Counted from the first letter of the stretch, positions 1-11,933 are shown. The stretch is DNA of 64,000 nucleotides from Brienomyrus brachyistius (GCF_023856365.1 NW_026042452.1:62001-126000); one strand, 5' to 3'. Translations and numbers: made by a program. The notes: generated from the sequence alone by a model not told the origin.

Positions 1-249
1 CTTGTACGATCCTCGTGTGTGCCACGCCCCCTCATTAACCATGTGTGCTGCCCCGATTGTAACCAGCTGTTTTCTGTCAGTTTGAGTAGTCCTGTGTATT
101 TAGTCCACATTCAAGTCTGTTTCCCCAGTCCTGTCATTGAAATCTCTCGCTGTTGGTACCTGTTTTCATCAATAAACCCTCATTCCCGACTCTCCGTTTC
201 CCGGATCCTTGATTCCTCGCTTCCTGCCTGTTCGTCCAGCACGCGATGT
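1..249. other. Repeat-like sequence at the left edge
   Basis: I see no gene here. The stretch is C/T-rich with an AATAAA at about 171-176 and resembles the end of a retrotransposon or an LTR fragment, but neither end can be defined. An open frame crosses it into the LINE fragment that follows, but it resembles no known protein in this part. Confidence 0.3.
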
Positions 250-1432
250 CACAGGTGGTTTACTACGAAAATTAAGAATAAAGTCAGGAGCAAAAGGGCT
301 TTCTTCCACAAATGGAAATTAACTAATGATTTCAAAATAAAGCAGGAGTATCTACGTCTACAGGTTTAGTTAATAACAGTTATAAGGATGACGTTAAAAG
401 TTTCTTCCAATATTTTAACTCCGAAAGAGCTCTAAAAGCTGAAAATCACTCATTTGCAGGATAGTAAGGGCCTTATAATTGAAAATGAAATTGATATAAA
501 TGAGTTTAATGATTATTTTACAATGGCTGTTCACAGTAGAATAGCTTACCACCATTTAGTACAAATACAACGATGTCTATGACCAATATATGTATAACTG
601 AGGCTGATGTGGTACAAAGCCTAGCTAAGCTCAAAATAAATAAATCGCAAGGCCCTGATGGCATCTTATCTATAGTTTTAAAAGAGATGAGGGGTATTAT
701 TAGCCAACCTTTAACTTTACTATTCCAGAAATCATTATCTGCTGGTGTGGTATCTTCTGATTGATGTTAGATCATGTCTCATGTCCAGAGAGGCTACAAC
801 AGGATCTGGATTTAATTAGCGACTGGGCTCATACGTGGCAGATGAAATTTAACATAGATAAATATAAGGTAATCCATGCAGGGAGCAGAAATATAGTAAA
901 TATAGTAAAGTACAGATATTTTATGGGTTCCACTGAAATAAAGGTAGCTGATTACGAGAAAGATCTCGGTGTGTATGTTGATACTTCCATGTCCCACTCT
1001 TGCCAGTGTGGGGAAGCATTAAAAAAAGGCAAAAGGATGTTGGATTAAACTCCACACACCTAGAGATGTAAGTCAAGAGAAGTGATGCTACGATTATATA
1101 ATTCCTTGGTAAGATCCCACCTAGAATACTGTGTGCAGGTTTGGTCACCATACCTTCAGAAGGACATTGCTGCCTTGGAAAAGGTGCAACGTAGGATGAC
1201 TAGAATGATTCCTGCACTTAGAGGAATGTCTTATGAGGAGAGGTTCGCTGAGCTGAATCTGTTTAGCCTCAAGCAAAGGAGACTATGGGGGGACATGATC
1301 CAGGTATATAAGATTCTAACAGGTCGGGATGCTGTTCAGCCAAATGACCATTTCAATATTAATTTAAAATACTAGAACTCGTGGCCATAGTGGAAATTAG
1401 CTGGAGAACATTTAAAAATGAATCTGAGGAAG
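250..1432 (+). mobile_element. LINE reverse transcriptase fragment, broken
   Basis: Remnant of a Jockey/CR1/Rex-type non-LTR retrotransposon. Three pieces of one polyprotein can be read in order. About 255-440 resembles the linker before the reverse transcriptase (SKRAFFHKWKL). 573-764 matches RT fingers (KINKSQGPDGI). 764-1370 matches late RT and the C-terminus (DLDLISDWAHTWQMKFN, then LEYCVQVWSPY and LEKVQRRMTRMI). The central RT segment with the FADD-type catalytic motif is missing between 764 and 765, and stops and frameshifts separate the pieces, so it cannot be active. It abuts the tail of a second LINE on the opposite strand at about 1436. Confidence 0.75.
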
Positions 1433-1435
1433 CAC

Positions 1436-4215
1436 TTCAATTCAATTCAATTTTATTTATATAGCGCTTTTAACGACATGCATTGTCACAAAGCACTTTA
1501 CATTTAACCGGCCAGAACCCCACCAAGCAAGCCTGAGGCGACAGTGGCAAGGAAACTCCCTCTAGCAGGAAGAAACCTTGAGTGGAACCTAGACTCAGAA
1601 GGGGACCCCATCCTCCTCTGGGCGACCAAGGAGCATGAAACTGCATTTACATTGACATTCATTAGAGTTCATATAGTTATAAAGTCCCAGTTGGTTTCAT
1701 GTAGTTATATCCAGGAGTCCAGGTGCGGGTTCACACGGTGTAGTCGGCTCGGTATCAGCTCGAAAAAGAGAAGATGGAGAAGAGTTATTGCCCTACACCT
1801 AACCGGCAGGACTAAAGCAACTATGACAGCCTGCCTAAAAGAGTGACCTGGAAGGAAGCACAGGCATGAGGGTTTACAGAGGTTTTGGCGTCAAGCCACC
1901 TCCCATCCACAGCTTAAGTGATCGGCGAGAGTGGCAGGACGACAGCACCAATCCCCCCTTTCCCCTTCAATCTCAAATAACTATGAACCTCCAGATTTCC
2001 CATTCACCTTAGAAAAGAAGATTTAACTATCCAAAAGACTGGCGAAAGAGGTACATCTTAAGCCTTGACTTAAAAGCAGAGATTGTGTCTGAGTTCCGAA
2101 CACTAATAGGAAGTTTATTCCATAGCTGTGGTGCTTTATGAGCAAATGCTCTTCCCCCAAAGGTAATGTTCTTTATTCTGGGTACGGATAGAATACCTCC
2201 ATCTCGTCATCTAAGTGTATGATTCGGAACGCAAATGAGGTCACTCACATACTGCGGTGCAAGACCATTTACAGCTTTATAGGTTAAGAGCAGTGTTTTG
2301 TAGTCAACACGAAATCTAACTGGCAGCCAGTGCAGTGAAGATAAAATTGGGGTAATATGATTATATGTTTTAGTTTAACTATTGCTAGTAGCGGTTCAAT
2401 CAATGCTGGGAGCATCGCTGAATAATTTTGATGGAACAGGGTCTAGCATACAAGTAGATGAATTTGAAGATAAAATTAAGTACATCAGTTCTGACTGGTT
2501 AACCAATATTCAATATTCAAAATGTTCTGTTTAATTGAGCATATTTTTGGTCAAAAAGTTTCATAAAGTCGTCACTGGAAAATAACCAGTGGTCTGGTTA
2601 TTAGTCAGCTTGGACACCATAGTAAATAGGAATCTAGGATTATTTTTGTTTATTTCAATTAGTTCTGATAGATACTAGATGATTTGGCGGCACTAAGAGC
2701 CTTTTTGTAGCTACCCATAGCCTCTTTCCATGCTAGTTCGAACACCACTAGTTTAGTATGATGCCACTTACATTCTGTAAGGACATAAAACTTATAGGTC
2801 CTGCAGGCCCCAACTCTGATCAGCCTGCATCAGTCTATTTCAGAGCTCCGCTGGCCCAGGCAAGACTGGACTCAACTCGTCAAACCACCCCTTTTAAGGA
2901 AGGCAAAGGCCTGCCGGCTCCTGAGAGACTGGATAGGAATAACTGGAGCAGCACAGAAAAAGCAAGACCTTTCACCCCCGGAGTGACCAGAGTTCCACAA
3001 TCAATCCACAGCAACAACAGCTGTCAGCCTCCAGACACAGACACCTTTTCCACTATAAACAGGATAACTCAGCACACATAGATGTTAGGGACAAATACAC
3101 GCATGTTTGGTCTCGTTTGAATAGGCATGAGACGAGGAGTATTATACTCTCAGATTTAAGGCAGTATAGCTTTTCCTAAGAGAAATACAGAAACTTCGGC
3201 TCAACCCACCAAACTGAGAGAGATTCTCTCATGGTAGAACAAGGGAATTACAACCACCCCCTAAAGTGATCTGATTGGCTGGGGACTTGAGAACCAAGGT
3301 CAGCAATGCCCCTAAAATTAACCATTGACCGAAATTAGTCAGTCTTCAGAAACATGCCATCACCTGGTCTGGATACTTAAGGAAGGGCTTCAGAAGTAGT
3401 CGGGGAGTCACTCTGTAATCAGAGCTCCCGCAGAGAACTGGGTGAAAGTCTATCTGTAGTCAGATACTTTCCACAGAACTTTGTTCACTCTCAGCTGAGG
3501 AATGTGATTGTTTAATATTGTATTTGTCCAAATGTATTTACAAGTATGTGTCCACATGTCAATAATTGTATATTGTAGTATTTTTAATAAATGTTGTTTC
3601 GATTACTTTATGACTGTCTGATTTGCTAACTTCTTCATAAACTTTCCAGATTGGACTTCTATCCTTATTAGGACTATGGTGGTAAATACTATCTTGCAGC
3701 CTCTGGGTTAAATCCCATTTATTTATCCGGGTCCCAAACTTGACTGCCCAAGTTAAGTTAGGTGGATACCAAAACTACACCTCTGGAGTTCGCACACGCT
3801 GATGACAGGTACCGGTCTACCCTCTGAGGGGCGTACACACTATGTTCCTAGGCACCGGGCATAGTCCCTGAGACGCTCACATGGTAAGACAATGGGTGGC
3901 ATCGGCGGAGGCCCAAAGTAAACCTCGTACAACCTTTTTTATTTTTAACTGAGCAATTTTCTCTAGTGGAATTAAGCATAGATGCTAAATAATCCGTAAT
4001 GCTATCAAGTTCAGCAGAATTCGACATTAGTTTGGTTGAAAACGATAGCTCAGGGAGGTTATCGATAAAGTTACTTGCTGTATTTGACGTGATTGTACGT
4101 TTGGCATATAGAAGCGAGTCGGGGGGCTAATATTTTGAGCAAGGGAAATATTGAACGCAATAAGATGATGGTCAGAGATAATACTGGACTGAGGCAGTAG
4201 AGTTGAATACATGAT
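1436..4215 (-). mobile_element. L2/Rex-like LINE, internally deleted and interrupted
   Basis: Reading right to left on the minus strand, 4212-4027 encodes an apurinic endonuclease C-terminus with the SDHHLIAFNI motif. This continues to about 3930 (LDSITDYLASMLN-like). After an inserted block the same polyprotein resumes at 2775 (LVVFELAWKEA, then NPRFLF, then LDPVPSKLF). At about 2400 it jumps to the C-terminal block HITPILSSLHWLPVRFRVDY and on to WNKLPISVRNSDTISAFKSRL near 2080-2150. The catalytic RT core is therefore deleted. The minus-strand 3' end near 1436 is a short tandem ATTGA-type tail, which is typical of fish L2-like LINEs. Stops are present throughout. Confidence 0.75.
2776..3927. 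mobile_element. Insertion within the LINE, possibly a solo LTR
   Basis: This block splits the minus-strand LINE reading frame and resembles none of it. It opens with TGTAAGG and closes with TCGTACA, which suits LTR TG...CA ends. It holds an AATAAA at about 3587-3592 and no convincing protein; the 107-codon frame at 2758-3081 has no recognisable family. I could not find a clear target-site duplication, and some LINE codons are missing at the junction, so the exact edges and the class are uncertain. Confidence 0.35.
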
Positions 4216-4666
4216 ATGAAGACAACTGGATCACAACTGGATCACGGGGGAATCATAAGCAGGGAAGAACACACAGGCAAACAGCAGCAGCAACATTAAA
4301 GGCAGGACTGAGAAGCACATTTATACAAGGCTAAGCAGGGAGCAAACTAGAGGCACCTGAAATGAGTAACACAAGGGCAGGAAGGAGAGGTAAAACAAAC
4401 GCGGAACAGGCATGGCACGTTATACCACACTAGGGAGGAAACGGGAGGTTCAGGAGGGCAGGGTGTGGCAGGGATCCGTTTCAAAATTTAATTTTGGCTT
4501 GTACAAACCTTGGTAAAAGCTGCAAAAGATCGATCAACCACTTTCTGAGCTATTGTCTTAACAAACAAAGCATCTGTTGGGGTGGCGGTGTCTGGGGAAT
4601 ACCATGTGTAATACACCTTGTGAAGATTTATATGTAAAACAAAATATTTTTTGATTCTATCACACA
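4216..4666. other. No gene seen; repeat-like
   Basis: The first 265 bases look like part of a dispersed repeat (short direct repeat of AACTGGATCAC at 4227-4246, then purine-rich text). The rest is AT-rich. Frames are short and resemble nothing known. Confidence 0.3.
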
Positions 4667-4678
4667 TATAGAAATTAT

Positions 4679-5033
4679 CCATCCATCCATTTTCCAAACC
4701 GCTTATCCTATTGGGTCGCGGGGGGTCCGGAGCCTATCCCAGAATCAATGGGCACGAGGCAGGGAACAACCCAGGATGGGGGGCCAGCCCATCGCAGGGC
4801 ACACTCACACACCATCCACTCACACACACACACCTACGGGCAATTCAGCAACTCCAATTAGCCCCAGCATGTTTTTGGACTGTGGGGGGAAACCGGAGTA
4901 CCCAGAGGAAACCCCACAACGACATGGGGAGAACATGCAAACTCCACACACATGTGACCCAGGCGGAGACACGAACCCGGGTCCCAGAGGTGTGAGGCGA
5001 CAGTGCTAACCACTGCACCACCATGCCGCCCCT
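4679..5033 (-). mobile_element. tRNA-derived SINE, full length, with target duplication
   Basis: On the minus strand it begins with a tRNA-like head (GTGCAGTGGTTAGCACTG box A, then GGGTTCGTGTC box B). The conserved SINE body follows (GGAGTTTGCATGTTCTCCCC, CACAGTCCAAAAACATG, GGATAGGCTCCGG), ending in a GGAT repeat tail. It is flanked by a 12-bp direct repeat, TATAGAAATTAT, at 4667-4678 and 5034-5045, which marks both ends as a retroposition event. The open frames inside it are not genes. Confidence 0.85.
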
Positions 5034-5045
5034 TATAGAAATTAT

Positions 5046-5616
5046 TCTAGGTTTAAATAGTAATTTAGCTGAGTAACTAGGCTGAAATTCTAGATAGTTG
5101 CAATTTTAAGAATTATTACTATTATTCACAGCTTTTAAGCATGCAGTTGGATGACGGATGGATGGATATTCAGCCACCAGAAATGCCAATTGTTGTTAAG
5201 AGGATCAAAGTCTGCAAAGTAGTATGCAGGGTTTAAGGCCAGAACACAGCATACTCTCCGACAGAAAGCATAAAGTTCACTGGGGGAATTTCTGTGGCCA
5301 CTGCCTGAACAGCATGTGTGGAGAATGTTTATGAGGGTCGAGCCATGCAGAGCTGCTGGCCCTGGCATGTAATGATGAATCACAAATCAGTTAAAAATCG
5401 GTGCAAATGCATGAAGATTTAAACCGGCTGATGTGGAAAATGAATCACTATTGTAGGAGTACTTCACAGTACTTTAACAGAAAAACTGGTGTAATATTAC
5501 ATTTGATTTCACAATGTGAGTTTGACGTCAGATGTCACTGCGTATCACGTCGACATCGTACGTCAGTTTTTGGTTTTGAGCGAACGCGAGATGATGAATG
5601 AATTTGAAACTGAGGA
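5046..5616. other. No gene seen
   Basis: AT-rich intergenic sequence between two SINE copies. Open frames on both strands are short and overlapping and have no family resemblance. Confidence 0.4.
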
Positions 5617-5912
5617 CGGCACAGTGGTTAGTGCTGGCTTCGGTCCAGGGCCCTTTCTGTGTGGAGTTCGCATGCTCTCCCCGTTTTCGCCGGGGACTCC
5701 AGGTTCCTCCCACGGTCCAAAAGCATGCAGGATAGGTTGACTGGTGAGTCTAAATTGGCCCTGTAGTTGTGTGAGTGTGTGCGACCTGCGGTGTGTAGGT
5801 GACTGCCTGGGCTTGGTTCCTGTCTGCGCCCCTTGTTCCCGGGATAGGCTCCGGTCTCCCCCGCGATCCCAGTTGGGATTAAGTGGTTTCAGAAAATGGA
5901 TGGATGGACGCA
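5617..5912 (+). mobile_element. tRNA-derived SINE, diverged copy, + strand
   Basis: Same body as the SINE at 4679-5033 but in the opposite orientation and more diverged: GGCACAGTGGTTAGTGCTGG head, GTGTGGAGTTCGCATGCTCT, GGTCCAAAAGCATGCAGG and GGGATAGGCTCCGG, then a GGATGGATGG tail. Box B is degraded, so it is probably transcriptionally dead. Confidence 0.75.
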
Positions 5913-6289
5913 CCCCCCGATCTTCAATTGGCGGTGTGGCAGCATATTAGCTTTCCGGTAATCACAAACGAGGAGGAAACAGCGAGAAAAGCACAGACAA
6001 GACATAAACTGCATGCAAACATTGTAATAGACTGATAACATACACAAACAGGTCCACTGGCACCACCGTGAGCTGAGTGAAGATTATTAAAAGGGCAAAG
6101 CACGCTAAAAAGCTGCACATGCAAACCTTAGCTTATTTATTTGATTTATTTTTTTTTTATTTACTTATTTTGATTTGGGATTTTTTTCAACAGTATTTTA
6201 TTCAAATTCAGTTGCACTGTTCACAACAGTGTCAACAGTTCAGAAAGATAAATATAAGAATATTTTTGAATATATTTGTCTGCAGCTCA

Positions 6290-6376
6290 TTCTGCAAAAA
6301 ATTAGAAAATTGTATCGTGAACTCAGAATCGTGAATCGTATCAAATGGTGAGTTGAATGTATCGTTACATCCCTAG
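6290..6376. mobile_element. hAT-type MITE end fragment
   Basis: The segment ending GTATCGTTACATCCCTAG matches the familiar terminal sequence of fish hAT-derived MITEs. Only this end is visible, so it is a fragment. 5913-6289 before it is AT-rich and shows no gene. Confidence 0.45.
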
Positions 6377-6399
6377 TTCTTACAGTAGTACTATGGTAT

Positions 6400-6830
6400 G
6401 GTGGAGCCACATGACAGGAAGGCAGTACATTGCGAAGTCTGTTAAGAACATCATTCGCACTGAACTGCCCTCCATTGACCAGCTGTACTTTAACTGCCAC
6501 AGTAACAAGGTTCAGTCTATAATCCAGGACTCTGACCACCATCCACAAACACTGACTAGCAGATTCATGAACAGCTTCATTCGCCAAACAATTCAAACCT
6601 GCAGCTTTTGCATCCCCTGTAACAGTCATTTCCACGGCAGCTGCACTGTACAGCTGTTACTGCACTTTATCCACCACTGACCACGTATCATCCAGTTTTG
6701 TCCTGCTTTGTATCGCACTGTTTCTGCACCATGTTGTCTTGTACTCCCTTGTGTTGTTATGCACCATCTGTGTTGTTCTGAGCAGTGCCATGATGCAATA
6801 TTACAAAAAGATCTTGAGGAAATGCAGAGT
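6400..6830 (+). mobile_element. LINE 3'-end fragment
   Basis: The + frame at 6420-6680 reads KSVKNIIRTELPSIDQLYFN and then KVQSIIQDSDH. This matches the C-terminal block that follows reverse transcriptase in Rex-like LINEs, and a T/C-rich 3' untranslated tail follows. The catalytic part is absent. A related fragment lies at 11,934-12,239 on the other strand. Confidence 0.6.
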
Positions 6831-7924
6831 TCTGGAGGAGATTCTCACAGATCATGGCATGTGTTTATACTGAAGAAACTGTACAAATTGCTAGACATAA
6901 AACACAGGACTGGCAACTGTGGTACGTTTTAACACCTTGATAAAAAACTTAAAATCCATAGTAAGTAGGACAACCTCATAGAACCTTTACTAGTCATTGT
7001 TCAGAAGATTAACACGGATTAAAAACCATTACTATGAAAGCACGCTAATCAGTTAAGTTGATTATGTGGAGAGAGAGAAAAAAAACTGTCTTTGAAAAAG
7101 ATCAACCATAGAACGAAGCTGCAGCATTGACACCCCCTAGTGGTGATTTGAAGATAGTTCTGTCTGTAGCAGCTAAGCAGTAGATTTGGCGTCAGGTGCC
7201 ATGACAAACTCAGTGCTGCTCGGTTTGAACGGCAGAAGCACAAAAATAAAGGGGGCATCTACTGCACGCCCCCCACCCTTGAAAATGGTACAAATTATCA
7301 TGCAACAGTTTTCTTAAGTAAGTCTTTTTGGGCGTCTGCAGAAACCTCCACGATGCGATTGCCCTGATTAAGAAGTGCGCAGCGGATACAATTTGGGATG
7401 CATCGTTCATCCGATTTATTAATATATAATTATTAGTATGTCTATATTATTTTAGAAACGTTACTTGACGAATATTTTTCATTGAGATTGATTCCCCGTT
7501 TAAAATTTTGGTGACACTTCATATTTTTTAAGAGAGACAGACAATTTGACGCATGCAATTTGCAGAAATATGTTGTGCCGCTATAAAGTACACAGGCAGC
7601 ATGACAAACATAAGTACTCACTGAAGCCACGACATACGCCCGGCTGGCCCCAGCGGTACCCCTAAGAAGAAGGCTTTTTTCACAACCCACGACCATCACG
7701 AGGGCAAAAAAAACTGAATAGCCTAGAATTTAGTTAATTACAAGGCACATATTTATTGGAGCAAGAGCTCTAACATAAAACTACCTTGTAATTATAAAGT
7801 ATTATGGCTGTGAACAATGTACAAACAGGCACAGAAAGTAAAATACTCCAAAAATGCAAAGAACCTAAATATTTTTGTTTCCACCGATTCACTCTTGATG
7901 TGTTAGGAGTCACAGTTCAGTAGC
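6831..7924. other. No gene seen
   Basis: Unremarkable AT-rich intergenic sequence. The open frames are shadows with no recognisable domains. Confidence 0.4.
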
Positions 7925-10110
7925 CTATTCTTCAGTATCTGCATTTAAGACCACCAACTGCTCTTTCTCCTCCTTCGCTCGTCGGCTCAGAGTATTGGAC
8001 TTGGTAAGTAATGTTGCCCTTTTGGTTCCAGCAGCACTCTCTGCTTCCTCTGCCATGTGCTCAGCATCCTTTTGTAAACTCTCACATACACTTTCCAGTG
8101 AGACTCTCTTCCTCTTGAGTTCCTCAAGTTTTCTTTTTTGCTTTTCGCTCATCTTTCACCTTTGGTCAGAGGCGCTTTGGTTGCTCCCCCACACACTCTG
8201 ACATGGTCGCATATAAGCCTCTGTGCAACAACTGTTTCCTCTGATAAGTTGCAGGTCTCCACCTCTATTCGTTCCACTTCGGCTTGCCCATAGGACAGCA
8301 GCAGCAAGTTCTTGCAGAACATCCAGAGGTCAGGATAAGGCCCACTAACTTTTTGATGTAAAAAGACATCAACTTTGGATGGTGCTGAAGGAATGAAGGA
8401 TATAAAATCCAAGCCTTTTGCCTCATTGTGCAGGTGATTATCAGACTGCTGGGATATTGCATCACCTGTAATTACATTAATTACAGTAGATTAGATGCAG
8501 ATCAACAATGTCAATACACAGAATCACATGTAGAATAGGAAAGTGATTTATAACCCAATTTTCCTATGATACCATAAATGTGCAATCATTTTAATTTAAT
8601 CTTGAGATATCTCTAGGCTCATCAAAGAAAATATAACTGGGCTGATGCTTCTTTTCAAACACCAAGAGTCGGTCTTCTAAATACTGCTAAAATCTACGTG
8701 TTAACACTATTCAGTTCAGGGACGGATTATGGGTTGTGTGGGCCCCTGGGTAAAACGTTCGCGAGGCCCCCCCCCACCACCACCACCTGCACCACCACCA
8801 CAACCACCACAAGTCAAGGGCCCTTGGCAGCCAAACACCCTCCATATAGGGTCAGGGGACCTTGTAGGCAGAGGATCAAAGAATGTAGGCCCTCTAAAAT
8901 AGACAAACGAAAATACATTGCTGATAAGCGTTGCAAATTGTTTTGGGCTTGGGGCCCACGGGCCCCCTGCACCCCAAGGGCCCCTGGGCAGCGGCCCCGC
9001 TAACCCGGTTTGTAATCCGTCCCTGATTCAGTTAGATGTGAAAAAAGAAAAGCATAATTTAAAAATAATATTCTGAACTATCCTATTCTTATCCTATGAT
9101 TTACCAGCAGATATCCTGCCTGCCAACCGATTCTCCTGCGCAAACTTCTGCATGAGATTTCTCCTTTTCTGCTGGCAGTTATCTGGCTGGTGTGCATTTT
9201 GTTTGGGTCCAAGCACGTCATCTCATGTACAATCGAGTACTTCAGAGGGCATTTATCCAAGGCCTTTTTGCACATTTTTGAGAGCACAATCTGGCAATTT
9301 TTTTTAATCTGAAGGACACCAAGGTCACTTCCACTGCCTTTGGCTCCTGACTGTCTCTGACAAAAAGATGGTTTGTCAAATTTCCAGAATCTTTCTGCAC
9401 ACTCAGCCCAAGGTTAACACTACCTCAGCTGTACATATCAAACCAGCTCAAACTCCATGTTATTCACATATTTTTTACTTCACAATTGTTTGATACATTT
9501 GTATGTAAAGATACCAGTGAATTCACAGAAGTCCCACCTTGATGACAGCCATTCCTATATCCACCTCCTTTGGACTGAGCCAGAGTTTTTGCCTGTACAA
9601 CAGCTGTACATGTTGCTACACAACACTTAAACATTCTATTTCCTCAATGAACTATTTTTTTTGCAGCAAAAGCCATGAAGCAGCAATAAAATCTTTAAAA
9701 TATGCTTACCAATAAATATGGTTCTCCCATTTAAACACATGTAAAGATAAACCATCGATATTTAAAAATCATGGGTTCGTTAATGAGTTTAAATGTTATT
9801 GAATGGCTTACCTTAAACTTCTCCAGTAAGTCTTCAGCGGTGGAGTGGCTCATGTACTGTGATCCCAGAACCAGGACTGCACTCGAGAGCCATTCTCATA
9901 ATTCACCCAATACCTGACATGCACATCCAGTTGTTTTCTTTTGATGGTCCTGTTCATACTTACGTCAAACATGACAACGAAGCTCCCTTTTAATATATGG
10001 AGCGAGTCCAAATCGCGCAAGAAAAGCGGTTTTATCTTTACCACAAGTGACCCTGCGAGTCAGGGAACATCACCCTGGAGACGGTGTGAATGTCATCATT
10101 GGACGTATAG
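7925..10110 (-). pseudogene. Decayed multi-exon hAT-like transposase gene
   Basis: Pieces of one protein family occur in order on the minus strand, each ending at a plausible GT donor. (1) 10110-9812 reads KDKTAFLARFGLAPYI, VVMFDVSMNR, KQLDVHVRYW and GSQYMSHSTAEDLLEKFK, then GTAAGC. (2) About 9605-9539 reads SPKEVDIGMAVIK, then GTGGGA. (3) About 9370-9107 reads ALDKCPLKYSIV and CLDPNKM, then GTAAAT. (4) 8460-7925 holds the hAT C-terminal dimerisation-like block (LWMFCKNLLLLSYGQAEVER, VVAQRLICDHVR) followed by a coiled coil (KRKLEELKRKRVSLESVCES). About 200 residues of the core are missing, and frameshifts break pieces 1, 3 and 4, so it is a pseudogene. The exon structure resembles a domesticated transposase family found in fish genomes. 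Family assignment is from memory. Confidence 0.6.
8717..9025. mobile_element. hAT MITE with perfect 8-bp target duplication
   Basis: A 309-bp element with terminal inverted repeats (left CAGGGACGGATTA, right TAATCCGTCCCTG) flanked by identical 8-bp direct repeats ATTCAGTT at 8709-8716 and 9026-9033. Eight-base duplication is the hallmark of hAT transposition. The interior is C/G-rich, with a CCACCACCA run, and codes for nothing. It sits in what would have been an intron of the decayed hAT-like gene on the minus strand. The perfect duplication suggests a fairly recent insertion. Confidence 0.88.
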
Positions 10111-10311
10111 GAGTGATGTCGGCAAACCGTTTGCAAAGCCCATAGCACTTCTGCTTTCAGTGTGGGTTGAGGAGGATGTACTGAAGGCATTATTTGTCAT
10201 GGGATCCGGAGACACTGCCAAAACGGGTGTATGCCTATCTTTAGAGGTTGTACTTATCTCCACTGAATAAACATTTGAGGAAAATTTTTAGGTTAAAATC
10301 TGGGCTTATTC
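10111..10311. other. No gene seen
   Basis: Short spacer between the decayed hAT-like gene and the Tc1 element. It may include more N-terminal pieces of the former, but I could not read them in frame. Confidence 0.3.
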
Positions 10312-10597
10312 TATACTGAACAAAAATATAAACGCAACACTCTTGTTTCTGCTCCCATTTTTCATGAGATGGACTTAAAGACCTACAATTCATTCCAGAT
10401 ACACAATATTACCATTTCTCTCAAACATTTCTCACAAATCAGTCTAAATGTGTGATAGTGAGCACTTCTGCTTTGCTGAGATAATCCATCCCACCTCACA
10501 GGTGTGCCACATCAAGATGCTGATCTGACATCATGGGTAGTGCACAGGTGTACCTTATACTGCCCACAATAAAAGGCCACCCTGGAATGTGCAGTTT
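10312..10597. repeat. Left terminal inverted repeat of the Tc1 element
   Basis: Starts TATACTGAACAAAAATATAA and ends at GTGCAGTTTT. It pairs with 11,197-11,484 with only scattered mismatches. Confidence 0.9.
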
Positions 10598-10632
10598 TTT
10601 GCTTTATTGGGGGTCTGGGGACTCAGAACCGG

Positions 10633-11199
10633 TCAGTATCTGGTGTGACCACCATTTGCCTCATGCAATGCAACACATCTTCTTCGCATAGAGTTTATCA
10701 GATTGTCAATTGTGGCCTGTGGAATGTTGGTCCACTCCTCTTCAATGGCTGTGCGAAGTTGTTGGATATTAGTGGGAACTGGTACACGCTGTCGTATACG
10801 CCGGTCAAGCACATCCCAAACATGCTCAACGGGTGACATGTCCGGTGAGTATGCTGGCCATGCAAGAACTGGGACATTTTCAGCTTCCAAGAACTGTGTA
10901 CAGATCCTTGCAACATGGGGCCGTGCATTATCTGTCTGAGTGGCTGGTCTCAGACGATCTTGGAGGTGAACCTGCTGGATGTGGAGGTCCTGGGCTGGTG
11001 TGGTTACACGTGGTCTGCGGTTGTGAGGCCGGTTGGATGTACTGCCATATTCTCTGAAACGCCTTTGGAGACGGCTTATGGTTGAGAAATGAACATTCAA
11101 TGCACGAGCAACAGATCTGGTTGACATTCCTGCTGTCAGCATGCCAATTGCACGCTCCCTCAATGCTTGTGGCATCTGTGGCATTTTGCTGTGAGACAA
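10633..11199 (-). pseudogene. Tc1 transposase with internal deletion
   Basis: The frame keeps the N-terminal paired helix-turn-helix DNA-binding region (ALRERAIGMLTAGMSTRSVA and ISRLQRRFREYGS). It then jumps from the GRPR-like linker (RPRVTTPAQ) straight to the end of the catalytic domain (TDNARPHVAR, then PAYSPDMSPVEHVWD). The second Asp and the final acidic residue of the DDE/D triad are visible; the first Asp and about 140 residues around it are gone, giving 188 codons against roughly 340 in the family. The open frame begins at a TTG; the first ATG in frame is codon 6. Catalytically dead. Confidence 0.85.
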
Positions 11200-11484
11200 A
11201 ACTGCACATTCCAGGGTGGCCTTTTATTGTGGGCAGTATAAGGTACACCTGTGCACTACCCATGATGTCAGATCAGCATCTTGATGTGGCACACCTGTGA
11301 GGTGGGATGGATTATCTCAGCAAAGCAGAAGTGCTCACTATCACACATTTAGACTGATTTGTGAGAAATGTTTGAGAGAAATGGTAATATTGTGTATCTG
11401 GAATGAATTGTAGATCTTTAAGTCCATCTCATGAAAAATGGGAGCAAAAACAAAAGTGTTGCGTTTATATTTTTGTTCAGTGTA
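11197..11484. repeat. Right terminal inverted repeat of the Tc1 element
   Basis: Mirror image of 10,312-10,597, ending TTTTTGTTCAGTGTA. The transposase start region overlaps its inner edge. Confidence 0.9.
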
Positions 11485-11933
11485 CATTGATTTACAGAAT
11501 CAAATTTAAAAAACAAAGATACACTGATTTTATACAGATTACTAACTTTTGGGGATCACAATACAAATCTAAATATTTTAGACAAGTTACTTATCTGCTT
11601 ATTGAATGGTGGGCGAAAAAAATATCTGTATAGTGTCCATTATCTAAAACCCCGCAATGACGTAGTTTGTGTTGTTCTTAAAATAATATTAACTTAAACG
11701 GTCAATCTGATTTTCTGGAGGAAAAATAATAGTTTTGATGAATCAACAGCTTGGGAAAATAGTCGCTAGATTAATTCAAAGAAAAATTGTCTGTAGTTGC
11801 ACCTCAACAGTATAACCAGTGATAATACTATATAAATAAAATTAAAGTAATGGCACCAGCATAGACAGACACAGTAACAGTACAGAATGAGGTAACAGTG
11901 GCAGTGTGAGGAAATGTCAGCGTCACTGGCTGG
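11485..11933. other. No gene seen
   Basis: AT-rich spacer with no recognisable coding or repeat family. Confidence 0.4.

Larger units (their letters stand above)
10312..11484 (-). mobile_element. Tc1/mariner element, internally deleted
   Basis: A complete element bounded by TA at 10312-10313 and 11483-11484, with termini beginning TA(T/C)ACTGAACAAAAATATA. The terminal inverted repeats are about 286 bp and nearly identical. The transposase between them runs on the minus strand and lacks its middle third, so this copy could only be moved by an intact relative. Confidence 0.9.

Noticed and set aside
4711..5009. Two overlapping open frames
   Set aside because: Entirely inside a SINE copy; the same frames recur at 23.4 kb because the DNA is repeated.
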